DNA from: Diphasiastrum complanatum | Lineage: Eukaryota; Streptophyta; Lycopodiopsida; Lycopodiales; Lycopodiaceae | DNA: 64,000 bases | NCBI GenBank assembly: GCA_029204225.1 | Contig: CM055093.1 | Location: forward strand, 45,864,338 to 45,928,337 | Direction: 5' to 3' | The notes under the pieces: model-generated | The model's input: the letters and a program-made list of their open reading frames with translations, nothing else | Databases searched by the model: none | Told to the model about the DNA's origin: nothing | In this document: in pieces, positions 35,028 through 47,385 of the stretch | Layout of the letters: each line of letters opens with the position of its first letter | How positions within the stretch are numbered: position 1 is the stretch's first letter | Program-made: the position numbers and the translations under genes

Positions 35028-35699
35028 GTGAGTGATTATTACAGCTGTTCTTCAAAATCTGCATACTAGGGGATATTACCAGTTCCTATCATGGACTCAT
35101 TTTGGTACTGAAGTGATTCCAATGAGGGTTTGTAAGACTGTTCAATGTCCTACTTATATTTTCATACTAAATGAACCTTTCCAAAGTTTTCAGTAGAAGT
35201 TTGTCAAATTGAAATACAATATTCCAGTGCTCCCTTGGAGTGGGGTTTTGGACCTAGGTGCTCAAAAGGCTGTGCTCCATACTTGCTATGTTGGAAATTG
35301 TCAGATGTGGCCAACTGTTTAGAACAAAAGTACTGCTGTCGCAGCCTGCTATTCTATGTTCCTTGGCGGAATACTGCCCCCATGTGCAGCTTTCCTTTTG
35401 GCCCATGTTCAGCCTAAAGATAGAACCTAAAACCTTTAGCCTATATAAGATCAAAACTTTTTTGACTAATTTAAGCTAAATCTTTAGTCTTAAAGTTCAG
35501 CGTTATTTTTGGCCTTGCCTTGCAAAGGCATTATTGTGTGTTGAGGTTGATCAAAGAAGTTCATAAGAAAGTCAAGATTGAAGGAAGTATCCAAAAGTTT
35601 GGAGATTTACTTCACTAAATGATAGGTGTATTTTAACTTTAAGTTTATATATAAATGCACAACCATCAACTTTATAGTCTGAACATGCACTCATATGCC

Positions 35700-36359
35700 T
35701 AACACAAGCATGCAATGTGGAGCTGGCATTCTCTTTGGTCTAGATATGCACTCACTAGGCAGAAGATTTGGGGGGAAAATAGTGCGCATAATACGATAAG
35801 GCCCATAATAACGTGGTGCAATCTTCTCAGTAGAAGCATGGCCCTGAACAAAATGATGTCACGCAGTGGACCAGAATAAAATGTGCTTGTTTGGAGAACC
35901 GATCTACCACCACCATACATGAGTGATGACCATGTTGGGTATGAGGAAGGCCAAGTATAAAGTCCATAGAAATATCAGTCCAATGGCGGTGAGGGATAGG
36001 CCAACCTTGAAGCAGACCAGCAGATTAGCATGGGAATATTTGTTATGAGTAAAAAAGGGAGACTTACGAATAAGAAAGGAAAGCTCAGACTTCATGGAAG
36101 GCCAGTAAAAATGATCCTTAAGACAAGAAAAAGACTTCGGAAAACCAAAATGGCCACCAATAGGAGAAGCATGAGCATCGGACAACAACTGAGAACAAAT
36201 GGAAAGAGAACTAGGAATACACAAAGCACCATAATGATATAAACGATCATCAACAACAGTATAAACCTGGAACTTACGAGATGAAGGAAGTGGATGAGAA
36301 CGATAACCATCACAAAAGTCAGGACAAGTCAAATATGCAGCCGGTAAATCATCAACCAA
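35700..36359 (-). pseudogene. Ty3/gypsy integrase N-terminal half
   Basis: On the minus strand, YHYGALCIPSS, LLSDAHASPIGGHFG and FYWPSMKSEL give the zinc-binding HHCC region, although the expected Cys pair is disrupted. Farther down, [13 protein letters not shown] and VWWW correspond in order to the start of the catalytic core. The C-terminal half is missing; the element fades out near 35700. Confidence 0.75.
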
Positions 36360-36660
36360 GAAGGAACAGAAGCAACAAGACTACGTAACAAAGCAGGAAG
36401 ACGAGACAAAGCATCAGTTGCCGTGTTCGACTTTCCTAGACGATACAAACTGTCGAAATGGAAAGACTGTAAAAACTGTAACCAATTATACTGACGATCA
36501 CTAAGATCATGCTGAGAAAAGAGATAACGAAGAGACTGATGATCAATAATAATATCAAAAGGAACATGATACAAATAATGGTGCGACTTCTTAAGAGCAT
36601 GGATCACAACAACTAGCTCTTTTTCTCATGAACAGAGTAACGTTGCTCATAAGAGTGCAA
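36329..36660 (-). pseudogene. Ty3/gypsy RNase H
   Basis: The frame reads IHALKKSHHYLYHVPFDI, then IDHQSLRYLFSQHDLSDRQ, then LGKSNTATDALSRLP, the standard gypsy RNase H end. A stop near 36620 interrupts the start. It lies directly next to the protease with no RT between. Confidence 0.85.
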
Positions 36661-36672
36661 ACGACGAGACTC

Positions 36673-37031
36673 TTAAGCAATGACACAGTCACACTGACGA
36701 AGAAGAGCACGTAGACCAACAGAACAGGGCTGGAAAGCAAGAACAGGTTTAGCATGAATCCTGGTGGAAATGTAACTGCTAATAAAAGAATTTGTACTGC
36801 CTATATCCACCAAAGCATTATACTCTGGCCCAAGGATGCGGACACGTAATCGAATAGAGCGAGGACCAGGACGCCTAGCCCAAGTACCACAATCAAGCTT
36901 AGCATGGCAAGCGGTAGGAGCGAGAGCAGTATCAGCAAGAAGCGGGTCAGCAGGCACATCAGCAAGAGGTGGGTCAGGAGTATCAAGAATTTGGATGTAA
37001 ATGTCAAAATCAATCATCAAGAGTAATGGCT
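36673..37031 (-). pseudogene. Ty3/gypsy protease
   Basis: The frame contains LGPEYNALVDIGSTNSFIS, a gypsy aspartic protease motif in which Ile replaces the usual Ser after the catalytic Asp. It ends in sequence that runs straight into RNase H at 36660, so the connection region and the whole RT are absent. Confidence 0.8.
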
Positions 37032-38160
37032 TCATGGTAAAAAAACAGCTGTAGTAGGGCCAGGAGTTTGATGACAGTCACGGGCCATGTGGTCCGGGCT
37101 CTTACAGCGATAACAGAGATGCTTCTGCTGAATCTCAGCAAACTCTGCGACTGAATAGCAATGAGAACAAAGGCGGAGTGGGGTGCAGGAGGGCGAGCAG
37201 GAGGGCCAGTAGTAGAAGCTGGAGGTAGCAGAAGCAGCCGAAATAGTAGGCGTCCCTAAGCTAGGGCGGGAAAAATGGGAAGAAGCGGATAACTCAGGGT
37301 ACTTATGTTGCAAGGTAGTGGCCAAGGAAATAGCATCAGAGAGAGTAGGAGGCCGAAAATATGACACATCATATCGTAAAGAACCTCGAAGACTAGCAAT
37401 AAAGCGTGAAATAAGCTTAGTAGGGTGGAGATCACCAAAAAGGTAAGAAAGCTCAGTAAACTGGTCAATATAAGCAGTCAACTCACCAGTATGGGTAAGG
37501 CTGTGAAACAGATCATGTTGGTGATCTAGCCACTCGGGGTCAATCATAGCCATACGAAGGTCACAATGAAAGGTAGGCCATACATGAAACCCCTCTCGAG
37601 CAGGCTCAGAACGGTAAACACGCCACCAAGTCTGAGCTCGGCCATCTAGATGTAAGGCAGCCAATTGGACCTTTAGGCTTTTAGTCTTGGGATACATAAG
37701 AAAACAGGTCTCTAACTTAAAGAACCAATTCTCCAAAATGTCTCCATCAGACGAGCCAACGTAAGTGGTAAGTTAGATGCGATCATGAAAATCATGAGCA
37801 AAATGTGGCTCATGACCTCCATGATAAGTAGGGGATGGAAAACCCGGTGGTATTGAGAAAAAACCAGATGGCGGTGCGGGAGACCCATGAGGAGAGGCAA
37901 AAATACCGCCATATGAAGACTGACCAAACGTACTACCAAAAGCACCTCCTGAAGATGAAGAGGGAGAGGTAGTAGTCGGACTTAGTATGGGAAATAAAGT
38001 GGCTTTGCCAGGACCATGAAGGGTCTCCGACAATGTGGTATCCCCTCGAGGCAAAACGGTCTCAAGGTTGTAAAGGACACGATCGATACGACTCTCAAGA
38101 CGATCTATGCGAGCATCAATGTGCGTAAAACGATCATCTAAAGAACTCTATGGCAAAGTA
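37032..38160 (-). pseudogene. Ty3/gypsy gag
   Basis: A Pro/Ser/Gly-rich N-terminal part (38054-37773) and the gag core (37736-37032) lie in different frames. The core has ENWFFKLETCF, LDGRAQTWWRVY and a zinc knuckle CYRCKSPDHMARDC at about 37110 that fits CX2CX4HX4C. The core frame of 234 residues is intact. It matches the more decayed gag at 13.5-14.4 kb. Confidence 0.87.
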
Positions 38161-38601
38161 CCTGGGTGCAACGGTAGTGCCAACAAGATAGGTGGAAAGC
38201 TGAAGATGACGAAGCCAATATAGGTGCCAACTAGCTACCAAAATCCTGTCAAAACAAGCTGGAAATGGAGAAGAATAGGCTGAAAATGCAGAAGACAGTG
38301 GGCTCCAGCCAAAAAGAGGTATGTCAAGATGTAGCCAGCCGCTAAAAACCTGTCAAAAACAGCCAATCAGAGCAGGAGAACAGGGCACCAGCCATAAAAA
38401 TGAGGAAAAAGGTGGGCGCCAGCCTCAACCATGCAAATGTAGAAGGCACCAGCCAGCAAAAGGGAGGAAAATGTCGGAGAAAGTGGGTGCTAGCCAAGAT
38501 CCAAGCATAGAAGGTAGGGTGCCAGCCACAAGCAACCTTCTCCTGCAAAAATTTCTCGTTCACAGTGGGCGCCAACTAGCCAAGAAAGTGCTCTAATACA
38601 A
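38161..38601 (-). other. Gypsy leader with decayed primer-binding site
   Basis: The leader repeats phrases such as CACCAGCC and GTGGGCGCC. A string at 38590-38601 reads TTGTATTAGAGC on the minus strand, matching the initiator tRNA-Met site TGGTATCAGAGC at ten of twelve positions. The 5' LTR should lie just above 38601, but I could not place its outer end. Confidence 0.5.
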
Positions 38602-39603
38602 GTTACAAGCTAAGATTCACTAGCTATGCTAGAGGCAAAGAAACTCAAGCCTGACAGGGAAAAATCAATGAGATTTATCCAGTTATAATCTTCTCTCAAT
38701 TGAATGAGGACGGCCTCCCCTCCTGGTTGAAGGCGGAAGCTTAATTTGTGGAAAAACTGCCGCGGAAATTCTGGTTTCATTCCTAAGTGACTGGATTTAG
38801 AAAATCTACACCACAAAATCTCAATTATACACCTTGATCGACCAAACCTAATACCGATTTGAAAGGGATAAGCAACGAATTATTCGGTTCATTCACGAAA
38901 GGCGAAGGCATTCTACGCGATGAAGCAGAAACTTCGGATCCTGCTTGAACAAAACGAAAAATATTGTCAATAAATAAAACCTTTTGAGGGCTTCTTGAAC
39001 GTCCAGCAAACTGGATTTCCTAACTGCATAGTATGACATCTTTAGCATAAAATTTTGATTACATTCTTCTATGTATCTCTTTGTTCCCTTGTCTCAAATT
39101 TGGCGATTACCTCCACACCAGCAACTCATCACTTCCAGACTGGGCATCAGAGCTAACTGCCATAGGCTCTCTTCATACAAGCCATTGATATTAATGTTTT
39201 CAACTAACAATTGCACCATTACATGCTTTGCAGGGGGTGACTGTTTATTTTGTTGATGTTCTTAATTAGAGTACTTAGAATGATATTACAACTCTATGAT
39301 GCCCTAGGTCCTCAAGTTAGCCTTTGCTAGCAAAATTCCAAACTGAAAAAGGCAATACAGGACTCTTTTCTGTTGATGTTCTTCCGAATGGAGCACTTGT
39401 TACACTGTAATGATGCCATATTCCTGATTACATAAATATATTCTTAGAAGCAACTACAAATCCTGCACAGAACAGTCTAATAGAGTAGGGCTCTGAGTTG
39501 ATCTCCTGCTTTTGCTATCGGCCTTTTCTTCTAAAAATATTTAAAATCTCTGTCAAAACAAATATCTAAATTTTTATTTTAAAGTTACACATGTATGTGG
39601 CAG
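38602..39603. other. Possible gypsy 5' LTR followed by intron 9 end
   Basis: No TG...CA pair can be fixed here. The last several hundred bases look like ordinary intron ending in the GGCAG acceptor at 39599-39603. Confidence 0.35.
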
Positions 39604-39723
39604 ATTTGTGCTATCACTGGCAGGGATTGAAAAGGATCTTCTTATGGAAGACGAAAATCTTTTGTGGTTCAGCTATGATGCAATCATTGTGCTTCAACAT
39701 GCCAGTCAACCCATACCTTTAAG
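39604..39723 (+). CDS. Host gene exon 10
   Basis: The exon completes codon 462 and encodes residues 463-501 plus two bases: FVLSLAGIEKDLLMEDENLL, then WFSYDAIIVLQHASQPIPL. The donor is GTCAGA at 39724. The next exon is 20.2 kb away, yet the phase matches it exactly. Confidence 0.9.
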
Positions 39724-39992
39724 GTCAGAACATTTTTCATGTTATATTAGTTCTTGGTTTTATCTTGATACGTTATGGGCCTCTCTATTATTATATTACC
39801 TTCTCTGTACAACATTGCATAGCTACGTTTCATTGTCTACATGAATTATCAAAATTTTCTTTAAAATTGTGATTTATCCCTTTCTTTTCAAGCCCTCATG
39901 AAATAATGATTCAATTTCATGCTCAACATAAAGAGTCTAACATTCAGGTATAGGAGTTTTGTTTGGCTTTTCTCTCAAAATCAACTTATATC

Positions 39993-40660
39993 CATAGTTG
40001 CACTGCGTTTTTGAAACGCGTTTCGGAAATATGGAATTTTTTTTCAGAAACTTTTTTTTAATTTTTTTTTTTTTTGGGTTTTTTTTTGTGCAATATGGGT
40101 ATCAGGTGAAAGCTCTAATTGAGATCATTATTATTGTGTAATTTGCCGACTGTTTTGAGTGCAGGATGGTCCAGTTCAGGTGCATTGATCCATGTTGGGT
40201 TCTGTCAAGGATAAAAATTCAAAACTAACCTCTAGCCTGTCTGTTACGATCACAGATGGTCCCAGTAAGTGTGTATTCGCTCAGGGAGTTGGAAGGCCAA
40301 GTCATGAAAAGGCCTTACCGTCGGGGCCAGGGTCTACTGGCAGCCCCCGGACCCTGCCGTTGGGGGGCGTTGCCCCCCAAACCCCCCACCGGGGGGCTAC
40401 CGCCCTTGAACCCCCTGAGCATTTATTGAAAACCAAAGCAAATAACAACCAAATAGCTATTGAAAATAAGATTTGTTTGTGACCCATCTCTGAGAGGCAA
40501 AACGCTCGTTTGACCATTGATCCCCTAAAAAAATTTCAGCCATAAGCTATTTTTCCAATTTTTTTTTTTTTTTTTTGCTATTATGGGAGGAGAAACGCGT
40601 TTCTCAGAAACGCGGTTTCTGAAACGTCTCCTCCCAGAAACGCGATTCTGTGCAACTATG
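39993..40660. mobile_element. hAT-like non-autonomous element (copy c), 668 bp
   Basis: The termini are CATAGTTGCAC and GTGCAACTATG, a perfect 11-bp inverted repeat. The flanks are CTTATATC (39985-39992) and CTTCTATC (40661-40668), agreeing at seven of eight positions. Both ends are filled with GAAACGCGTTTC palindromes. The core begins with CAATATGGGTATCAG and contains the G/C-rich block shared with copies b and d. It is the counterpart in core sequence of copy g, which has different palindromes. Confidence 0.9.
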
Positions 40661-40668
40661 CTTCTATC

Positions 40669-41459
40669 CATAGATCCGGCGGTACTAGGATCCGCAAATC
40701 CCGGTACTGCGGATCCATACTGATCCGCGGTACCTTAATATATAATTATTTTTTTGTTTAATATATTTTTAAATTTAGAAAAAAATGAAATAAAATTAAG
40801 TGGGCAATATGGGTATCAGCTTGAAGCTGTTGACGAGAGCAGTGCATTTATGCAGGTTGCCGGTTTTGACGAGAGCGAGCAGCCAAAGGACCAAGGGGAT
40901 GCAAAACACCAAAAAGTGTGTTTTCGCTCAGGGAGTCGGAAGGCCTAATCATGAAGAGGTTGTACCTCCGGACCCCGCCGTTGGGGGGCTCTGCCCCCCA
41001 AACCCCCTGCCGGGGGGCTACTGCCCCCCGGACCCCCCGTTTCTCGGGGGGCTAACACCCCCCGAACCCCCCAAGACTTGCTGCTATGTAGAAACTATAA
41101 TTTAGCCATCTCATAACCATCATGGTCTCACAGTAATGGCTTCTCCTCATAATGGGGGCCTTACAGATCCGAGCTCACGGTTAACTAGTGACTACTAAAC
41201 TGAGAGGTGCATTATTTAGTTGTCTAACACATTTTGTAGCTGAAAGCACCGGCAACCTGCATAAATGCACTGCTTTCGTCAAGAGCTTCAAGCTGATACC
41301 CATATTGCCCACTAAATATAAAAAAAAAAAATTTAAATTTAAAAAAAAATTAAAATATGGTGCCGCCTTGGTACCGCGGATTTTTGGGCGGCACCATAAT
41401 GGCGGTACCACCATTATGGTACCGGCGGTACCATAATGGCGGTGCCATGGGGTACTATG
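40669..41459. mobile_element. hAT-like foldback element (copy d), 791 bp
   Basis: The element starts CATAGATCC and ends GTACTATG, between perfect CTTCTATC repeats (40661-40668 and 41460-41467). The left end carries GATCCGCGGTACC-type motifs; the right end carries GGTACCGCGGA and GGCGGTACC. A segment of about 65 bp near 40803-40865 recurs inverted near 41245-41310, so the element can fold back. The core has the shared G/C-rich block (about 40970-41070). Confidence 0.88.
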
Positions 41460-42576
41460 CTTCTATCCAACAAGGAGTATGCAATTTATTTTTGTTGCAT
41501 CAAAAGCAGTAACATAGATGGTTATTCAGCAGGGAAAGTTTACTATGATAGTAGAAATTGATGACATTTGTTTTTCTTTTGATTTCTTTTGAAGAAATTT
41601 TTATATTCCTCTAGGTAACTTTTATTTTTGATAAAGGGTAGGTGTTCTTATCGGTACAATTCGTGCAACTTATCAAGGTTGCATCCCGATTCGAACAGGT
41701 CGATTCGAACCGGCCGGTTGGAACCGATTCTTTGAGGTTCGAACCGCCAGGCCAGGTTCGAATCGGAAAACGGTTCGAACCTTTTTTTTTTCAATTCTTC
41801 AAAAAAACAATCAAACATTCACTGATAGTATAGATACTTAAATTTTAATAGCTAAACAATTCCAATCTTCCTCTAAATTTACAGATATCAGAATTCAGGA
41901 TAATCAGATCTCTAAGCTCTTGTGAGTCGTGACGGTGTGACCTGTGACCTGTCGTATCAACTTTCAAGATTCAATTTTCAAAACAAAATTTACAGAAATT
42001 AGAATGACATTATGACTCATGAGTCATGACCCAAGTTTAAACATACTACATAGTACATAGTACATACTAGTTAGCAGTTGCCAGTAAGTAGTAACTACAA
42101 TTAAAACTTAAACAAGTTACAGAGTCCAGACTACATAGACTATACATACTACAGTTAAAAGTTAAAAATTAAAACTTAACTTCAGGAATCAGAAACTTGA
42201 AACTTGAAACTAGATTCTAGAATCCATAATATATCATGATTCATGAATCATAACAAAGTAGTAAATACAAATGCCAGGTGCCTCATGAGTCCGGTCACCA
42301 ATGTAATGCGCGATGTGTCTGATGATAAAATTTAAATCATGATGTGTACATATGTGACATGTCATACTACACTGTACAGTCACCGGTGTAAATACTAAAC
42401 AGCTCAAGAGTCAATGCTCATCTAGTGACATAAACATCGTAGTGTCATCTACAGACTACTAGACTAGTAACTAGTAACTACAATGATCTAATGTACATAC
42501 TAGTAACTACAATCATCTGAAGACTGACATCAATGAGCACTGAGCAGGGGACAGGGCCCAGGCTGCAGTGAGCACT

Positions 42577-45500
42577 CTAAGCTCTCCTATGCCTGAGTCT
42601 CCTCCCACTCGCTGGTGGTGCTGTGGAGCTTGCTGTGGCCTCTCGAGTGGCAGGCTCAGCTGCGAAATCCTCATCAGAGGCAGAGGTATGATGCCCCTCA
42701 TCCTCATCCCCGCCCTCCTCGGACTCCTCATCCTCATACTCCTCCTCCTCTGAGGACTCCGACCCTGACGATGCCTCAGACTCAAACTCAGACTCGTCCT
42801 CGGGGCTATGAGCACGGGAGCTGCTAGCCTCTTCTGGCCCTGCACAATGCACACAAAGAGAGACAAACGTGTTATTGCCTGCAGATTAGTAAATTACAAT
42901 TTACGATAATTAGTAACTTCAAACTTCAAAAATTTAATTCAAGACCTGTACTATTTAGACAATCCTAATTTCTCACCTGCACTCTGCATGGCCTCCTCAT
43001 GGAGGAATGCGTACACGTCCTCCTCTGACTGGTCTCTCGTTGGCAACTTTGGAACCTTTGCCACATCGATCAGATCACAATGCACATTGAAATCAACGCA
43101 AAATTTGGAGGGCCGAGTCCCGACAAAAGTTAAAATTTAGCTACAGTCTAGTATCTACTATCATCTATGTAGTATGATCTATTTAGTATCTACTTAGTAC
43201 TAACTGGGTCCTGGGATGATGGATCACATGTTAGAATTTAGTAATTATAATTTATGGCTTAGATAGGCTCTGCGGTGGTCTAGAGTCTACCCAAAAGTCT
43301 CAGGTTGGCGTGTACGTACACCAACCTCTCCAACTGCGCTGATGATAGTCGATTCCTCTTCTTCGTGTGAATCATGGAATGGACACTCCAGTTCCTCTCA
43401 CAAGCGACTGCAGTGCAGTCCTGTGAGAGAATCCTGATGGCAAGGTGACGCAATTTGGGGACATCAACCCCAAACTTCGACCACCATGACACGGGACGTA
43501 GCTGGCCTGAATCACAATTCAAGGGGTAGTTAGCACTTACTACTAGCAAGTTGCAACCAAGTTCCAAGTTCCAACAAGTTACAATATGATTGACTAACTG
43601 TGCAGTAAAATGTGAAGTAACAAGTTTAAACTGTAATGGACCATGCCACATGAACAAGTTTATTACCCTCTCTCAAAAGCATCGGGCCAGTGGCGAACTC
43701 CAAGGTCTCCTGCCTGAAAATCTGAAGCTCATCCAGCAGGTTATCCTGCTCGCGTACATCAGGATAAACTCAGGAGATATAGGCATTTCTTGAGCTCCCT
43801 ATCTGTGAACTGCTCCTCATTCCTCCAAAGTGGATGGAGTATGTGGGCCATGGCATGCAGGGGCCTATGAAACCACTCCCACCTGCTCAACCAAAGGAGC
43901 CGGACCTCCGTAGGCCTGCAAGAATTAAGATTCAAAAGTCAAGACACAGTAATAATTATACAATATAGTACAATGTACATGATAGATCAATCATCATAGT
44001 ACATACTGCATACTATTGTCTACATACTACATTTGAAATTTGAATCTTGATTCTTGATATACATAATACCTCTCTGGGCTAATGATCGTGCAAAGCCTCA
44101 ACTACTCGCCCAGCCTGTCCATGAACTCGTACAAGAGGCCCAATGTGCAGCCCTCTCGATCTGTAAGGCGCAGGACAGTGTAGATGGGCTATAGGCCAAC
44201 CACAATGGATCGAGCCTCATCCCAAAATGGTGAATGCATAATGGTCCGCTCGAATCTCTTACTCTTGGGCTCCTGTGACGGCCCCCACTGTGCCCAGTCA
44301 ACAGCAACAACCATCTTCCTCAAGCCCTGATGAACTTTCAGCAGTCGTTCCAGGACTAGGAACATAAATGCAAACCTGCATAGGGCACATTGCACAAGTT
44401 ACAAATTCTAAGTTCTAACTTCTGACAAGAGTCAAGAGTCAAGACAATACATGGCACATGCAATGTGCATCATTGCATGAAATATTTACCACTACTAACT
44501 AAACAGTAAACAATAAATACTTACCAAGCTCCAACAGTCTACAGAAGCGCATTCAAGAATCAAATTTGAGTTGCAACTTGCATACCTGGTGGGGCAGGTC
44601 TCAAGACATCCAAGGTGGACTGTCTCCTGAACATGGCTAGGACCCTAGGCTTCTTGGTGACAAATCTCACCAAGAACCGTGCAGTACGCACCACCTCTGC
44701 AATCCATGGAATCTTGGCCACATCCTCGACCAACAAGTCCAGGCAGTGTGCAACACAAGGTGTCCAAAAGATGTGGGGGTAGGTCTCATTAACGAGCCTA
44801 CCCATGGAGACGCAGTTTGACGCATTATCTGTGACCACCTGCACAACCATACCATGCAATGTGCAATGTGCATGAGTTTGGAATTCCAAATTCAAGACTC
44901 AAGTGCTCAGTGACAACTGCTTAGACTTTAGTGAACCATAATCCAGATTCCACTGTTAATTAATCCGAAATCGCCATTGAACAATGAACATTCAACATTG
45001 ACATTTACAAATTAGTAATTACCTGTAACCTAATACCATTTAAGTTTTAACATTATAGGTAAACCATAAACCGTAAATTGTAAAGTATAATATATATACC
45101 TGTACAACGTGCTGTGGTCTGACCTCCTCAATGGCAGCTCGAATATGTGAGAACATGTACTCACCCGTGACTACCTCCCCAGAGGTGTCGATGGATCTGA
45201 GAAACATCGTCCCCATGCACGAAGACACCAGGATATTCAATATGTGGCGCCTCCTCGTATCGCTCCAACCATCAAATATGATGGTGCAACCATACCTAGT
45301 TGTAAGTTCACAGGTGACAAGTGACAAGTCAGTGACCGTGGTCACGACTCACGACTCACTTACAGGTGACAAAACAAGATGAATCATGATTCATGATAGA
45401 TCCATCATCCGAGAGGAATCAGGATAGATCTTAAATTGTAAATTGCAATTCAAATTTCATGGCAAATTCCAATGATAAATGATCATTTGAATATTCATGA

Positions 45501-46574
45501 TTAAACATAAATAGCTAGCTGTAGCCTGCAAATTGCAATTAACAAGTGATTTACAATTAACGCCTGCAATTTAAGTTTTAACAATCATCATAAAGTCTTT
45601 AAACTTTAAAGTTTAGAGTAGATAAAGTTAAAAGCAAGTAGTATGTACTGGGCCCATGCCTTCCTGAGAGGCTCTAGCTTCTGGTCAACAGAAGCCCGCT
45701 CATCAAGAAGCCCCTTCGTCCTCAGGTGCTCGCAAGATGGCCCCTGCCACACCTGCCCAATCGCACTCACCGCACTCATCGCCCTCCTCCATGCCGGGGT
45801 CCTAGCCAAATGAAATGGCAGATCGCAGGTGTAGAACATCTGTCGAACGACAACCTCTGCCTCTGCCATGGCTCTGGGAGCAAAGCTGCACACATAGTAC
45901 TCCCTACCCCCCATCTGTGTAGTGCTGCCCCGTCTACCTCTCCCTCTCTCAGGTGGATGATGTGGTGCCAGTATGGTCATGGCTGGAGGTGGTGTCGAAG
46001 ATCCTACACCAGAAGGCAGGTCAGGCCGGGTACTAGGCCCTGCCTCATCTGCAGCTCTGTCCTCTGGGCCATGGGAAGCGAGGGGTGAGCGGATGGCAAC
46101 TGGGGGGCATGATGTGGTGGCCTCTGGTTGTGTCGCCGTGACTGCATCTCGATTTGCCAAAAAAGACAAATTTTAAATTACAATACAATTTAGAAATTAG
46201 ATGATCAATGAAATTGAAACTTCAAACTTGATGTATCATGTGAGCTAAAAGTTAAAACTTAAAACTTGATCAATGTTTAAACTTTGAACTTTGAAGTGTA
46301 AGAGTCTTAGAGTTGAATGTTTACCTCTCGGTCTGGGCCCCATCCTCGAAGGGCCAACCTCCTCCGATGCGACGGGAGTGAGTAGCGTGTCAGGAGCATG
46401 CATGCAAGCGGCAATCTCGTACCCCCTCAAACGTAACAAATGTGCCCTGATGCGTGTGGGCCCTCCAGTGTAAGACTGGTGACAGTATCTGCAAGTCCAT
46501 CTCTTCGTGCCCGATGTGCCATAGGCCGCAGCGATGGTGACGTGATCCCATAAGGGATCCCTATCCCTCGGCAT
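42577..46574 (-). pseudogene. hAT transposase, multi-exon, broken
   Basis: The likely start is the ATG at 46574, just downstream of a CT run. Exons visible: 46325-46574 with a BED zinc finger (CRYCHQSY, then RIRAH); 45649-46141, Pro/Ser-rich; 45100-45295 with GCTIIFDGWSDTRRRHILN (DUF659-like, catalytic Asp region); 44586-44838 with VVTDNASNCVSMG and CVAHCLDLLVEDV. The next is about 44060-44375 (FMFLVLERLLKVH, YEFMDRL), then about 43740-43918 (WFHRPLHAMAHIL). Next comes about 43270-43500 (SWWSKFGVDVPKL, CERNWSVHS, the dimerisation domain), then about 42977-43125, and last 42577-42839 with a Glu/Asp/Ser-rich tail. Exons 1-4 join in phase. A one-base shift at the exon 4/5 junction and an in-frame TAG in exon 5 (about 44180) disable it. 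Confidence 0.82.
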
Positions 46575-46580
46575 GATGGC

Positions 46581-46584
<4 letters not shown>

Positions 46585-46638
<54 letters not shown>
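46585..46638. repeat. (CT)n microsatellite next to the transposase start
   Basis: A CT run of about 54 bp (GA on the transposase strand) lies about 10 bp upstream of the presumed ATG, in the position of a 5' UTR. Confidence 0.95.
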
Positions 46639-46641
<3 letters not shown>

Positions 46642-46859
46642 GGTGACAGTCTAGACTCTACAGATCTCTCTAAGTTCTAAGTTCTAAGTTCTAAGTTCTA
46701 ACTAGACTCTACTATCTTGTTACTAGTAACTACTTAGTACTAACTAGTAACTACTAACTCAGACTAGTCACTAACTCCTAACTTCTAAGTTCTAAGTTCT
46801 AACTTCTAAGTTCTAACTAAGTAGCTACCCAGGTCCCACACCCATCTCAAGACTCACAA

Positions 46860-46971
46860 TGCTCACTGCCCACACACACACACAATCTCAGTGCTCAAGC
46901 CTCACACAAACTCACAGTGCAGTGTGCACACATCTCAAAACTCACACACACACACCCACAATGCACACATG

Positions 46972-47010
<39 letters not shown>

Positions 47011-47155
47011 ATCATAATATCACACACGCACACACTCTCTCTCACACACACTCACTGATTCACTCACACACACTGTACACATCAAAAGACAGTGGACACA
47101 CACACACAATATCACGCAATCACTCACACACACACATACACACAAAATCACACCA

Positions 47156-47232
<77 letters not shown>

Positions 47233-47317
47233 CACTGAGCACACACACACACAATCTGAATGGCAAATGCACAGTGCACACAGAGTGCTGACTCCTGAGA
47301 GAGAGAGAGGGGGGTTA

Positions 47318-47380
<63 letters not shown>

Positions 47381-47385
47381 GCGCG
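46860..47385. repeat. CA and CT microsatellite cluster
   Basis: Long CA runs (about 46975-47008 and 47200-47232) alternate with CT runs (about 47158-47202 and 47320-47378) inside the hAT element, between the transposase start and the right subterminal palindromes. Confidence 0.95.

Noticed and set aside
34841-35035. Frame of 64 codons overlapping host exon 9
   Set aside because: It reads the exon in the wrong phase; the spliced frame is the one that joins exons 8 and 10.
42568-42827. Plus-strand frames opposite the acidic exon
   Set aside because: They are shadows of the Glu/Asp/Ser-rich last transposase exon on the minus strand.
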